Part shown: positions 12,003-23,522 of the stretch, in pieces
Numbering within the stretch: position 1 is the stretch's first letter
How the letters are laid out: each line of letters opens with the position of its first letter
Origin: Whitmania pigra
Lineage: Eukaryota; Annelida; Clitellata; Hirudinida; Haemopidae
NCBI GenBank assembly: GCA_021613335.1
Contig: JAJTWR010000365.1
Span: forward strand, 2,557,501-2,621,500
Length of the DNA: 64,000 nucleotides
Direction of reading: 5' to 3'
The notes under the pieces: model-generated
What the model was told of the DNA's origin: nothing
What the model saw: the letters and a program-made list of their open reading frames with translations, nothing else
Databases searched by the model: none
Translations under genes and position numbers: made by a program

Positions 12003-13985
12003 TCAGGCATCCAACTTCATCTTCTTTCTCGGATTCAAATCAATTTCATCGATTTCCAGGAGACCAAGCGGGTCACCTTTATTGATTATATGTGGAATTG
12101 GGATGACGTAATCGACAGTTGAAAAACATTCCGCATTTTGAGCCAATTTGGGTGCCCCTAAAAGAGACTCTACTTCCACACAAGAACCAAGTTGCTCAGA
12201 TTCCCTCAATCTTTTGCTTGCTCGTGCAATGGTTTTTCGAGACTGACTCGGCGCAGAAGCTACAGTGGATGGAGGAACATCGTTCTTGACCTGACACTGT
12301 GATGTATTAGTGTTTGTCACAATGTTGAGACCATAACGTTGTGTCTGTATGACTGCGCACAAAGTGTCTTTTGGTAACGGATTTTTGATGGACTTCATGA
12401 TTGATTGGGCTGTTTTGATGTGATTCGGGAATGACTTGTCGGTTCTTTCCCTCATAAATTTCCACACCTTTTTACCAAAGTCCCAGGAACATTCTATTAT
12501 CTTGTTGTCGTATTTCCTGAGTTGAGGAGTAACTTCGATGGTCGCAAAAGAAGGATTTAAACCGCCAACCATCAGTTTCCCTGTAGGACCCTCACCTGGA
12601 CGAGATTCTACGATTAGTTTAAAGTCAATAGAGTCGAGCTCTGGAGGTTTCCACTTCAAGACTTCTTCGCACTGACCAAAATGGTAGATGTCGTCAACAG
12701 GCTGGAAAATGAGTCCATCCGTCTCGTGCAATAATGTCTTAGTAAATTCATCGCCCAGTAATTTATTTGCATGAGTGATGTCCCAAAACTGCTTCTGTAA
12801 GATGCAGAAAGGTTCTTTACTGTAATCTAACAACTTCTTCTCAAAAAGCTTAGTCCTGGGTTGGATAATCTCCAAAGCTATGCAAGTGAAGCGAACGTCA
12901 AGATTCATCTTGCAAACCTCTTGCCCGTCGAACTTGATTATGTCATAGACAAGGTAACGACCTCTCTTACGGTCGGGATAACTGTCGATAACCATCTCCC
13001 CATCTAGAAGGGTATTCGTGAGGTGTTCACCAGGGATTTTGTTTCTTGGAAATACGACATTGTTGACTCTGTACACTGCAAGATCTCTGTCGAGCATGAA
13101 AATTTCGTTCTTTCCTTTGATCAGCATCATGTATCTCTGTCCATCAGCCTTCCACGTAACCTTATAATTTTTCGTAGTTAACTTTTGAACATTCTCCATG
13201 TTCATGCTTACTGGTTGAGAGCCCGGAAAGCGGCGGTCTTTCCAACCGCACATGTTGGTTACGATTGACTGAATCTCTTGGATAACATTGACGTCAGTCA
13301 CGTTGTCAACGTTTGGACTCATACCATCCATGAATTTCGTTTCTTTCAACTTAAAAATTTTACTATTTACATTGCCACCAGAATTCCCACTTTCACTGCA
13401 CCAGTCTGGTAACTGCGGCGTCACAAATTTTTGAATGCCATTTCCATATCTCTTAAACAAGTCGGTCAGGTAGTCTTCTTTGTAAATGCCCGGAGATCTG
13501 GCATTTGCAAAAATGTTTATGGACGACTCCAAATCCAACTTCATGACATTGCATAGAAAGGACACTATCATGAAACCCGACCTGTTAAAACCGTGAGTGC
13601 AATGGACGCAGATTATTTGCTGGGGGAAAGTGCGAATGAAAGTCTGAACAACTCCTGTGAATTCATTAACTGCCTCTGGAGTTGGACTTTCTTCGAATCC
13701 TTTGCAGGCGATCTTAACATAGCGACATCCGACTCTTTCGATTTCCTTCTTATCGTAGAAGCGATACGAATTGGTCAAGTCAATCACCATGCCTATTTTG
13801 CGGCCATATTTAGTCTGAACTGAACCACTCAGCATTTTCCAATTGAAACGATTTTCTTCAGTCATTTGAGTATCGTAGCGCCCGTCAAGTAGCGTCTTGC
13901 ATACTACGAATTTGTCAGCGATCAGTGAGCTTCTCCTGGGACAACTCAGCCATTTGTATGGTATCGAAAACTTGTTGTAATGCAT
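12003..13985 (-). CDS. RNGTT: mRNA capping enzyme (RNA 5'-triphosphatase + guanylyltransferase), intronless
   Basis: Bifunctional nuclear enzyme that removes the gamma phosphate from nascent pre-mRNA and adds GMP to make the 5' cap, bound to RNA polymerase II. 660 residues, a little longer than vertebrate enzymes. The start chosen is the second in-frame ATG (13985-13983), because MHYNK.. IPYKWLSCPRR matches the family start; an ATG 17 codons upstream (14036) is also in frame. The N-terminal half is a cysteine-phosphatase-fold triphosphatase with the HC-x5-R signature HCTHGFNRS (residues 128-136). The C-terminal half is a nucleotidyltransferase with the covalent-lysine motif KADG (Lys about 279), then DGEM and WKPP motifs. 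The last 80 residues are low-complexity and basic. Unlike its neighbours the coding region has no intron, but it shows no decay. Confidence 0.96.
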   Translation of the reverse strand: MHYNKFSIPYKWLSCPRRSSLIADKFVVCKTLLDGRYDTQMTEENRFNWKMLSGSVQTKYGRKIGMVIDLTNSYRFYDKKEIERVGCRYVKIACKGFEESPTPEAVNEFTGVVQTFIRTFPQQIICVHCTHGFNRSGFMIVSFLCNVMKLDLESSINIFANARSPGIYKEDYLTDLFKRYGNGIQKFVTPQLPDWCSESGNSGGNVNSKIFKLKETKFMDGMSPNVDNVTDVNVIQEIQSIVTNMCGWKDRRFPGSQPVSMNMENVQKLTTKNYKVTWKADGQRYMMLIKGKNEIFMLDRDLAVYRVNNVVFPRNKIPGEHLTNTLLDGEMVIDSYPDRKRGRYLVYDIIKFDGQEVCKMNLDVRFTCIALEIIQPRTKLFEKKLLDYSKEPFCILQKQFWDITHANKLLGDEFTKTLLHETDGLIFQPVDDIYHFGQCEEVLKWKPPELDSIDFKLIVESRPGEGPTGKLMVGGLNPSFATIEVTPQLRKYDNKIIECSWDFGKKVWKFMRERTDKSFPNHIKTAQSIMKSIKNPLPKDTLCAVIQTQRYGLNIVTNTNTSQCQVKNDVPPSTVASAPSQSRKTIARASKRLRESEQLGSCVEVESLLGAPKLAQNAECFSTVDYVIPIPHIINKGDPLGLLEIDEIDLNPRKKMKLDA

Positions 13986-14531
13986 GATTCTCAAACTATT
14001 AGGAACTGAGTGCACCAAGTTTATCTGATAAATCAAGTATTAACACCTGCTATCAACTATTTATGGCTGTGACAAATAGTTTTTTTTATATTTTTTTGTT
14101 AAAAAGCGAGCCTCGAGGTACTAAAAAAGATTCTGAATATAATAAAAGGTAATTAATTTTTGTTTAATTATTTTTTTCATTGAACTTACGGTTATTTTTG
14201 TTTAATGTTTATTAATAAACTAAACATAAGAATAAATAAATAATAAAATGTATAAAAATGGTATATATAAAAAAATATGAAATCATTTTAATTTTTTGGA
14301 GAAATCTGACTTAATAATTTTCCGGTCTAGCATTTTCACATAACTCGCGCCTATCCTCAATAAAGCACTTATATTAACAGAAACAAGAGTAACATTTAAT
14401 AAATATAATTTATTGACTATGACATAAATATTAAAACACGTTTTCTTTGTTGTGTCTTGTTCTTTGGCGTTATGGACAATTTTTAAAAGATTTATATTAA
14501 TACGCATCATACATATCAATATCAACAACTA

Positions 14532-16123
14532 CAGTGCGGACAGAAACCTTAAGGACACCCCATATTTTTGTGATAACTCGTTAAATATAAGTTCAATATT
14601 ACTCAATTTTTTATATAATATCTCTTTATGGTAGACAAAACATCCTGCAAAATTTCAAAAAAATTTAACAAGCTGATCTTGTAAAATATGCAAAATAGCA
14701 TTTTATGGCCGTTTAAAAACGATAAAGGACATCCTTATTTATTCCCAATAAAACTTGAAATTTGTCATAGTTATGTAACCAAAATGCACATTATGCAAAT
14801 ATTATCAATATATAAACCCAAAGAAAGTTAAAAACTGATGTGAAGTTTATAAAATTACTATTTTATAAATGGCTAGAGGAAAAACGTTGTCTGATAAGGA
14901 GAAAGGGCAGATTGAGGCTTTCAGACAAGCAAATTATTCGATCAGGGAAATTGCCAAAGAGCTCAAGCGATCCAAGACAGTCATCTGAAACTATGTAAAA
15001 GCTCCTGAGGAATATGGGGCAAAAAATGATCATGGAAGACCTAAAAAACTGCCGATTCATCAGCAGAGACTCCTGGTAAGAAAGGCTTCTTCAGGTAAAT
15101 TTTCAGCAAATCAAATTAGAAATGAACTTGATTTAAGAATTTGTAAAAGTACAGTGTTAAATTATTTGAGATCTAGTGGTATTTTATTATATGAAAAAAG
15201 ATTAAAGATTCCAGCTCTTAAAAACCATCACAAGTTGGCAAGAGTGGAATGGGCCAAAACCATGCTTTCTAACAGAGATGGTTGGGGCAATATTATTTTT
15301 TCAGATGAGAAGAAATTTAACCTAGATGGACCTGATGGTCATCAGTTCTATTGGCATGGCCTCAGATTAGAAAAGGAAACATTTTTTAGCCGAAATCATG
15401 GAGCAGGATCGGTGATGATTTGGGGAGGAATTTCCAGTGAAGGATTGACTGAATTAGCCTTTCTGGATGGGGGACAGTCTTCTGTGGATTACATCAAAGT
15501 TTTAGAAGACTATCTGTTGCCTTTGGGGAAGAATATTATGGAGGAAATTTTATTTTCCAGCAAGATAATGCCCCGATCCACACTTCCAAGTTGACAAAGA
15601 CATTTTTCCAGAGGAGAAATTTGAAAGTTATGAGTTGGCCAGCTTGTTTCCCAGACTTAAATCCTATAGAAAATGTTTGGGGAATGTTGTCAAAACTTGT
15701 TTACAACAATGGAAGGCAGTTTCATTCCAAATCTGACCTGGAAAACACCATTAGGAGTGCCTGGAAAGAACTGGACAGAAATTTCTTAAAAACTCTTATA
15801 AAATCGATGAACAAGAGATGTTTTAAAGTTATTGAAAATAAAGGAAACATTATTTCATATTAATAAACTTTTTTCCTGTTTTTTCACAAAGTTTTTAGTC
15901 ATTTTTCGATGATTTTTTTCAAGTGTCTTTTATGGTTATTGGACGCCCCGAAATCACGTTTTTGGAATTTTAAAATTAATGCACGAACATATTTTGATGA
16001 AAATTTAAGAGATAATCACAAATATATAAATACATAACATATTAAAATTTCCCTACAATCAAATTTTTCTTTATTAAGTTATTACGAAATAATGGGGTGT
16101 CCTTATGGTTTCTGTCCTGACTG
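14532..16123 (+). mobile_element. Tc1/mariner-family DNA transposon, full length, inactive
   Basis: About 1.6 kb, flanked by TA dinucleotides (14530-14531 and 16124-16125). Imperfect terminal inverted repeats of about 34 bases begin CAGT and share GGACAGAAACC and TAAGGACACCCCAT, differing at a few positions only. They enclose one transposase gene (14869-15863). Two lesions make it non-functional. Cleanly paired ends and nearly intact coding suggest a fairly recent insertion. Confidence 0.93.
14869..15863 (+). pseudogene. Tc1-like DD34E transposase, broken by a nonsense codon and a frameshift
   Basis: Starts at the ATG at 14869 with an N-terminal helix-turn-helix (IREIAKELKRS) and a GRPKK hook between DNA-binding domains. 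The catalytic core shows FSDEKKF (first Asp), QDNAPIH (second Asp) and PDLNPIENVW (Glu), with 34 residues between the second and third acidic residues, so DD34E. An in-frame TGA interrupts it at 14986-14988, and the reading frame shifts once near 15535-15550, so the two halves (to 15594, and from about 15545 to 15863) are in different frames. No functional protein is expected. Confidence 0.9.
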
Positions 16124-16139
16124 TAATACTAAGACACGG

Positions 16140-16370
16140 ACATCAATGGGCACAAACTTTTAGCATAAATTAACCATTGGAAAAGGCTGCTCAGTAAGCA
16201 GAATGAGGTTCTGTCAGAATCTCTTTGGATCTTCTTGGTTTTATTGCTTTTTATGAAAAAGACTCATTTCTAAATCTTCTAATTTCACTGCAAATTTTAT
16301 TAACAGTAACAGTTTCAAATGTGAGCTATTTCTATTTTGTCCTAGGCTATTTTGATGGGGCTATTTTGTC
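16140..16370 (+). mobile_element. Truncated hAT-element fragment (C-terminal transposase part)
   Basis: Bases 16205-16315 closely match 32800-32915 of the hAT element on the same strand, including the coding stretch DLF.FIAFYE and LLISLQILL. No termini are recognisable and the similarity fades after about 16330. It is a decayed internal piece. Confidence 0.6.
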
Positions 16371-16379
16371 GCCGGGTTG

Positions 16380-16945
16380 TTATGACCCTCCCGCACCCCG
16401 TAAAATTCTCTCACACCCCCAGGTGGTGCGATCACCCCTGCCCTAGGGCGTCCTGCAACCCATCGTTGCGGTGAGACTTTCTGGGTCAAACAGAGATGCC
16501 ACTATCATTAGAATGCATTGTGATGGGGCAAGGAATCAGCTTTTAGTCAAAAGCACCAAGCAATATAAAATATAATAATAAATAAATAATATATAAATCC
16601 ATCGTGTTTTCTTCGACCTCACCCTTTTTAATGATTATCTCTACGATAATCGTCTTACAGAGATTTAAAGGCACTTCGTTGGGAAGTAGAGACTATATCA
16701 CAAATAATACGTTCTCTTGAAATTGATTTAATTTAATAACTTATCAATTTCCTCCTTTGTTTTAATTTCAACAACAAAAGCACAAAATCTGTGAAATTCA
16801 AGTTAAGTTTGATAACAAACATGTCGGTATTTAAATCCCATGCCTTAATTAAAATTAAAATCAACCATAAAATCTTACCATCTAAAATTCACAATCAATT
16901 CTACTTAATTAAACATTTATTTAGATTAAAAAATTCTGTAACATA
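16380..16945. other. Intergenic; CCC-rich patch of unknown origin, then AT-rich 3' flank
   Basis: 16380-16470 is unusually C-rich for this window (repeated CACCCC/CCCTC tracts) and may be part of a degraded transposable element. The rest, up to the stop codon of the - strand gene, looks like 3' flank. Confidence 0.35.
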
Positions 16946-19900
16946 TCAGCAGTTGATATAATAATCTTTTTCCCACTGTGAGAGATGGGAAGAATAAATA
17001 TCCCATTCCTTCCTCTTCATAAAAACGTAACCCTCCACCAAATCCTTCCCCAAGCTCTCCATCATGAATGAACTTTTTTCCATCAGATTTAAGGCTTCCA
17101 AGAGACTCTTCGGGACTTTAACAAATTCATCTGGTTTCTTGTGAACTTCGAAATCTACTAAAGGACCTGGATCTGAAGTTTTCAATCAGAATGCACTCTT
17201 ACTTATTAAGATAATTTGTTATCCACAAAGATATTTAAAAATATAGAAACCTGTTTCCTTGCATATTCCATCTAAACCTGCGGACAAGATAACCGCCTGA
17301 GCAAGGTAGGGATTGGTGCTTCCATCTGCGATTCTGTGCTCGATTCTATCATCGTATATTTATTTCATTTAACAGAACCTCTACGATTTTAAATTAAGTT
17401 TTGAACCTGCACTTATTTGGAACTCTCAATAGAACAGTCCTGTTATTTCCACCCCACGTCACGGTATTTGGACACCACGAACCGTTATTCAATCTAAAAA
17501 AAAATATAACCAAAGAAACACATAAAAATTGCATCGTATGCTAGTATCAAATTAGAATTTGCTAAAGCCGGGCAACCTTTTGTAGCTATTAACAGTTGGA
17601 CAGAGAACGGCACATGATTCTCGGGCGTGTTCCAGTAGACCACCAATGAAGTGTCGAGCAAGTTTAGAAATGCCAAGTTCTTTGTCGTTGTCGTCGGGAA
17701 AAAGATTCATCTTTTCTTGATCACTCCATAGTGACACATTGATGTGTAAACCATTTGCTGAATCATGTATGTAATTGAATTACTTCCTTCTTTTGTTAAT
17801 ACTTAAAAAAAAATAATCTTTTACAAAATTAAATATTAATCGTCTACGACATTTCATGAAGTCAATTAAGCTAAGCTCACGGAGATTAAATATAAGGTCA
17901 CCACTGAATCTTGTATTTTATAGGTTGTAACTTAAAACTTTTAAGTTAGATAGTCTTAAGCTAGAATCATGTATAAGATAAAGCTTATCAAAAACAAATG
18001 AGCAGCAATGATTTCATTGAGACATTTGAAGTTTCCTATTTTATTAAAATGGAAAAATCATCCTGAAGAGATAAAACCTAAAGAAAAAAGCTCTTCAAAG
18101 AAATCAACCTCTCCCCAGATAAAAATTGCAAAAGTCTAAAAGTCTCCACCCTCCCTCCCTCGGAAAATGTTGGATGTGCCAGTGTGAGGAATTAAGAGTG
18201 CATGAACAAATAGTTGTATCCACCACTTTGTACATAAACATGTTTTAATTATAATAATTTAATTTTTAAGGAAGTGATTTTTAAATTATTAAAAATTCAA
18301 AAACTTGTGGACAGACCGCAGAGGAGATTGGAAAATGGAACAGGCATGAAAGTGATGCGTCTTCCTTCTAATTCTGCTAATTCCTAAGGAATACATTACG
18401 AATGCATTAATGAATATGTAAAAGTCAAATTTGAGCATTGATAATATTGTTGTTTTTTTTTTGTTGTCATGTAAGAATTCATCACCTTCATCATGAACTT
18501 CATAAAACAGTGTCTGTCAGCTGTTGTGAGAGCATCGGCATAATGGAAATTGATTTCATATTGACATTTTGTAGCTTCATGATCAATCTATACATAAAAT
18601 ACAAACTTTGTAATTTGTAAATTATAAATGTTATGATAAATAAATACAATAAACCTAAATAATGTCAGAAAATGTGATTATTTTCTAAATTTGATTTCTT
18701 CCTAAATATGCGATTAAATATTTATCATTTTAAAACAACTCTAAATAAATTCAATAACATTAAATAAATCAAATATTATTTTCCAAAAATTCTGAATTTT
18801 TTAAGATATCAATGAAGAAATATAAGGCTATATTAATAATATATCCACATCAATTGATCATTTAAAAAAAATTTAAAACCTAGTTTAGTTTAAATTAGTT
18901 TAGAATTTGTACAAGCTAATTAATAATCTGAATATGAATTAAAATAGTGGTTAACAAAATGTCTTAATTGCAGTATTATTTTTTATTCATGAAGTTATTA
19001 TTAGCAAAAAGACTTCTTAATTATAACATAAGCAATGTCAGTTATTATTATGGTTGCAGTGTCAGCAAAAAATATGAAGCATTTTTAACTTGGTAAGGTC
19101 GCCAGCCCAAAACATCCATGGCATCGTGTATCCTGTTCAAGAGGGAAGAGTTTCTCAAGATTGAAAGAGGGTCGTGTAAGGACATTGGTTGCTTTGAATC
19201 CAGTTCATCTCCAAGGTCCGAACCATCCGCATTCAAAATTGTAAACTCCGCTTAAAAAGTACTTGTTATGCAGATTGATTTAAAGTTCATTGTAAAAATT
19301 TTGTTGAAAATGTACGTTTGAACTTTGAACGAATACAATAAAGAAATAAATAACTATACCCACAGCTAAGGTTAGTTGAAATAATTCTAGGTAGGAATAC
19401 TATATTTCATATTATCTTTTGGTATTTTATTTGATGAAACTCCATTTTTATGAAGTAGCAACTTTACATTTCTAAGCTGATAACATTTAAAACAGCCTAC
19501 GTTCAATTCCAGACATCAACGTCACTCCAAGTCTTTTGGCCTTTTCCACCTGATTTATGAGAGCTTTTCGTGGACATTGAGGTGCTGGAAGTCCATTGCA
19601 GAACATATTTCTGTGCAGGAATTAATCTTTAATTCAAGAATTATCTTAAACCAGATATGTCGTGACTGATTCTTTTTATTACAACAAGATTACATAACCA
19701 ATTTGCATTTATAATCGGAAACTTTTGGGGAATACCTTACGGCTTTATTATTAATATTATAATAAGATTTATTAATGTAATAATAACATTTTTAATTTTT
19801 ATAATAATCATTTGCATAAATTATGCCTTGTCTTTGATTTAAATTTAGAGAATGGATTAAGCAAACATTTGTGAAAATTATGACATTTTCATCGTTTTTG

Positions 19901-20739
19901 CAAGCTAAGTGCATCTCTTTGAGTCTTAAAACAGCTACCAGTACGGTGAAAAAAATAATTTGCTTTTTCTGAACAAGAATAAAAATGGTTTTGATAGAAT
20001 GCTTAAAGTTTAAACATTTCAAGAAAAAATAAATAACCCTTGAATCCAGGCGTAATCAGGTTTCCATGGTAACTGAATAAGTGTTCTAGGGTCGGGTATC
20101 AAAAATACATCAGGATCTGCACCAGTTGTCTTGAAGAACATTGCAGTGGCTAGGTGGCATCCGTTTTTCTGGATGGTTGGAGTTTATTTTAACAAATTTG
20201 ATAAATAACATCGTGGAATAGTAATTAATAAGTTATTTAAATAAGCTATTTCTTGTAACGTGACGATTCTCTGAGCGAAATATAAGAAATGACTTTTAAC
20301 AGACATAATTAAAAATTAATTCATCTTTTCATTAACATAATGTTACCTGAACTTCAGAGATCGCGCTAGTAGGCACCAAGCATGTCCTGCAATCCGAATT
20401 TAGTGTACTGTATGCTACGAGGAAATATTTTATTCCAAGTTCAACTGCCTTTTTTGCCAAATCAATTTCTTTGTCGTGGGAACCATCAGATTTTGTGAGA
20501 TATTTTCTGAAACCACTTTCGCTATCGAATGAATTTTCTAAATGTTCCCTGAAAAATGCTCCAAAATTTATTATTCCGGTCCCTTTGCTAGGAGGTTCGG
20601 TCGGCTGTTTTCGTGAGGTCATCGAAGCGTCGTTGCTTGCATCTTGGGCTGAAGAGTGAGAAGTTGTACGGGCTACTTGATGAGGTCTTTCTGGAATTTT
20701 GGGATGAGACATGATGGTCCAAACAGTAGCAGACGACAA
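16946..20739 (-). CDS. Glutamine-synthetase-like protein of the lengsin (LGSN) type
   Basis: Ten exons (5' to 3'): 20347-20739, 20038-20168, 19501-19610, 19090-19250, 18486-18587, 18317-18383, 17577-17757, 17407-17493, 17251-17345, 16946-17172. They total 1554 bases (517 residues) with all phases matching. The protein has the class I glutamine synthetase layout: a Ser/Pro-rich leader of about 65 residues, a beta-grasp N-domain, then the catalytic barrel with GDELD..QP, GWRPYQ, DHEA..CQYEIN, ALTTADRH, ITFMPVPFS, GLHINVSLW, ADGSTNPYLAQA. Several metal/ATP-site motifs deviate from the enzyme: GSG.H.H is GLHIN, and the NG preceding Q-F/Y-E is replaced by TKC. Lengsins are non-catalytic structural relatives in vertebrate lens, and the deviations fit a non-enzymatic or altered role here. 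Activity cannot be judged from sequence alone. ATG 20739 was chosen; an in-frame ATG lies nine codons later. Confidence 0.88.
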
Positions 20740-21495
20740 GTTTTCTATGTAACACTGAAGTAATGTACAAGTGCCTTAAATTGTATGCAAGGTCTCAACT
20801 CCCACAATGCAAAGTTGTTTCATTGCTGAGGCAAAGCTCTGACGTTTTAAAGCCAACCCAAGCATTAGGATGGAAACGATCTCCAACATCCATGGCTTGC
20901 ATCCGATACTATCGCATGTACCCAGGCGCTTGCTGAAGCTGTCAGTGAGGCTTTTAAATATTTTTAAACAAAACATTTCTCGGATTCCGAATTTCTCTAA
21001 ATAGCTTCACGTTTTAAATTGGTTCAAAGTTGGTTTAAAATTCAGTTGAATGAATTTACTCCCAAGATGAAGACGGCGCTCAAGAAAATCAACGTCAAAG
21101 CGACAATGTAAGGAGGAAAGCAGCATGGAACTGGTGGAGATGTGCTGATGTTGACAAGCAATTACGATCAGGCAGGCGGGGATTAAATGCAAATTTCAGA
21201 ACCGAAGGCGCCAGGCTTTGAAAGGCTCTCCATTTGGACGGGCAGATCGTCCTGCTTACACGATGAAAGCAGATAAATGCCCAAATCATGAAAAAGCTTG
21301 ATTTATGTAGGCTTTTATTTTTAATATTTTGTGGATGCTTTAGTTTGTTTTTCCTAAAATTGCTTTGTCCCGAGATAATAATTAATTGCTTTTTGGACTA
21401 AAATGTAGTCACTACATAGTTATATTTAAAAAAAATCTAGTGTCTTCATGACATTTAAAATGTGATATTGAAGACTCAGAGCAAAACATGATAAT
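20740..21495. other. Intergenic between two - strand genes
   Basis: Probable promoter and 5' region of the glutamine-synthetase-like gene, and 3' flank of EIF1AD. A few short open frames show no recognisable domain. Nothing else seen. Confidence 0.4.
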
Positions 21496-22623
21496 TTATT
21501 CATTGACATCTGATTTGTTTTGACATTCATCATCTCCTTCGTCATTACTTTCTTCATCAATATCCTCATCATCATCATCATCGTCATCATAATTACGGTT
21601 TGGATTTCTAATTTTAAATTCGTTCATAGAGTCATCATCATCTTCATCTTCTGAAGAAGAGGGGAGCATGTCTTCAGGAATGGAAGATGTTGCTGGAACT
21701 ATTTGCTGATTTGTAGATGGCTTTATTTCAACTGGACACTCAAAATGCTTTGGCCTGGATAGCAAACCTTCACAATGTCATGTCAGAATAATTTGTTTAA
21801 GCATATAAACGATAACTCACCAGAGCCCTGAAGATGCAATGTATTCGATCTGAGGTTTAAGAAGAATATGAGTAATTTCACCTTTTACTTGCTTACCCTC
21901 TTCAATTGGAGTAAACATTATGAAGAAATCTGTAATAAAATTGATTAATAAGTTGCAATATCTCACATCGCATACAAGTAGGGCTGCAAGGACACTTAGG
22001 TGCAAGGGCGGATCTAGAACACTCTGGCAGGTGGGCACACACTAGATCGAGTGAAAGGATTTATGGAAAAAGGGGGCTCACAGCTACTAAAATTTTCATC
22101 AAGTGGTAAATTTAAAAAAATTATAATAAATACCTAAATTTAATTTTTGTATTGGGTTTTATTTTATAATAAATTTGCTTATAATGGCTTTAATTTTTTT
22201 TTCATATTTTCCAAATAACGGGGATGAAAATGGATCTTCCTGACACCCCTAAATCCGCCCTTGCTTAGGTGTAGAATATAAATCAAATTATATTTAAAAC
22301 TGATTGTGTGGATTTATATCCGTTTGCTGAGCAGGGCTTTGAATTAAAAATATAAAAAAGTACCTTTTTTGACGTAAATGTTTTTCCTGAATTTAACAGG
22401 CATACTCGCAAGGAAAACTTCTCCAGTCTCCGTTTCAACTTTATGCAGATTATTGCCTAAATTGGCTGCTAAAATCTATAAAATAAAATTCACTTTTTGC
22501 AACTTAATTACAGATTAGTTTAATTTTTAAAGTTACTTTAGCTATTTTTCGTGTTTCATCTGGCAAAACAAATTCTTCGTGAACCTCTTTAAAAACATAT
22601 TTTCTTTTAGTAACTACCGACAT
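21496..22623 (-). CDS. EIF1AD: EIF1AD, eIF1A-domain RNA-binding protein
   Basis: Four exons: 22537-22623, 22364-22475, 21821-21929, 21496-21754. They total 567 bases, 188 residues, phases consistent. The N-terminal half is an S1/IF1-like OB fold that starts [14 protein letters not shown], a hallmark of this family, followed by [37 protein letters not shown] and a GLWP motif. The C-terminal third is extremely acidic (long Asp/Glu runs at about 21530-21600 and 21630-21665), as in EIF1AD. The family is nuclear and linked to ribosome biogenesis and late 40S maturation, and resembles translation factor eIF1A without being an initiation factor proper. A hAT MITE sits in its second intron. Confidence 0.93.
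22003..22263. mobile_element. Non-autonomous hAT element (MITE), 261 bp
   Basis: Ends are inverted repeats starting CAAGGGCGGATYTAG. An exact 8-base target-site duplication, CTTAGGTG, flanks it (21995-22002 and 22264-22271), the size expected for the hAT superfamily. It has no coding capacity and sits in the EIF1AD intron between exons 2 and 3. Confidence 0.92.
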
Positions 22624-23522
22624 TTTAAATAATCCGCTAGAACTTTAACGTCCAAACAAAATTCAGATCAAATTAAGAGCGCTCCGAAACAATCCACAAG
22701 AAAGGTCCCCGTTTATCATCCAGTAATTTGTAAATAAACAAAGATTTTAGTAATTATGAGCAAACAAGGAATTTCAATTAAATAAAGTAACTCATTAGTT
22801 GAAAAAATTTAGAATTATTTAAAATATTATTGTTTATAATAACCCGTATAAAGTAGCTAAGATGTGTCAAATTTATTTCAGAACATCGACCTCAGCCCTG
22901 TTTGTTTACAAACTCAATAGATGTTTTCCATTGAGCCTGTTCAAGCGTCAAAAAAACCAGAGGAGAATCAAACTGGTAAAACAACAATAAAACAAGTCCT
23001 TTTTTTCTTTCACTAAAGGCTAATGAACATAAGTTGCTTTTAGGTAAATTATGGTTTTGGTTAAGGGGTTTCAATCTTCGAGAATTTTGGTCCTAAGAAA
23101 CGTTTTTGAAGAAATTTATTTGTTCGAGACTAGTTCACAAATTTAAATTATAAATGCGACTTCATATGATTTAAACTGGCACATGTAAATATTTGACTAA
23201 AATCTTTTCAAATTAGGAACATTACTGGAATAAAGCTTTTAAGAATAACTAAGTTGGTAAAATTTGAAAAAGGCAATTTGTAGATTGAAGGGATTTACTA
23301 GGATCAAAAGCTATCGATCGAACTCGTTCATTTCTTTTGAAGACGAATAATAGCCTCTTATTAGGCCTTCTTAAGGTTGCAATTTGTTTAGAATCAGGCA
23401 AATTGTTGGAACTGCAGAAAACAAGCATTCTTTCTTTTTTCCATCCGCATTTTGGTAGTTTCTATATCTCGATTAAGAGCAGCACTTGAAATACTAGATA
23501 CAAGTCTCACAATTCAAAAATT
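22624..23522. other. Divergent intergenic region (EIF1AD and DEG/ENaC 5' flanks)
   Basis: Separates two genes transcribed away from each other, so it should hold both promoters. I see no convincing TATA box or other motif. Confidence 0.4.
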
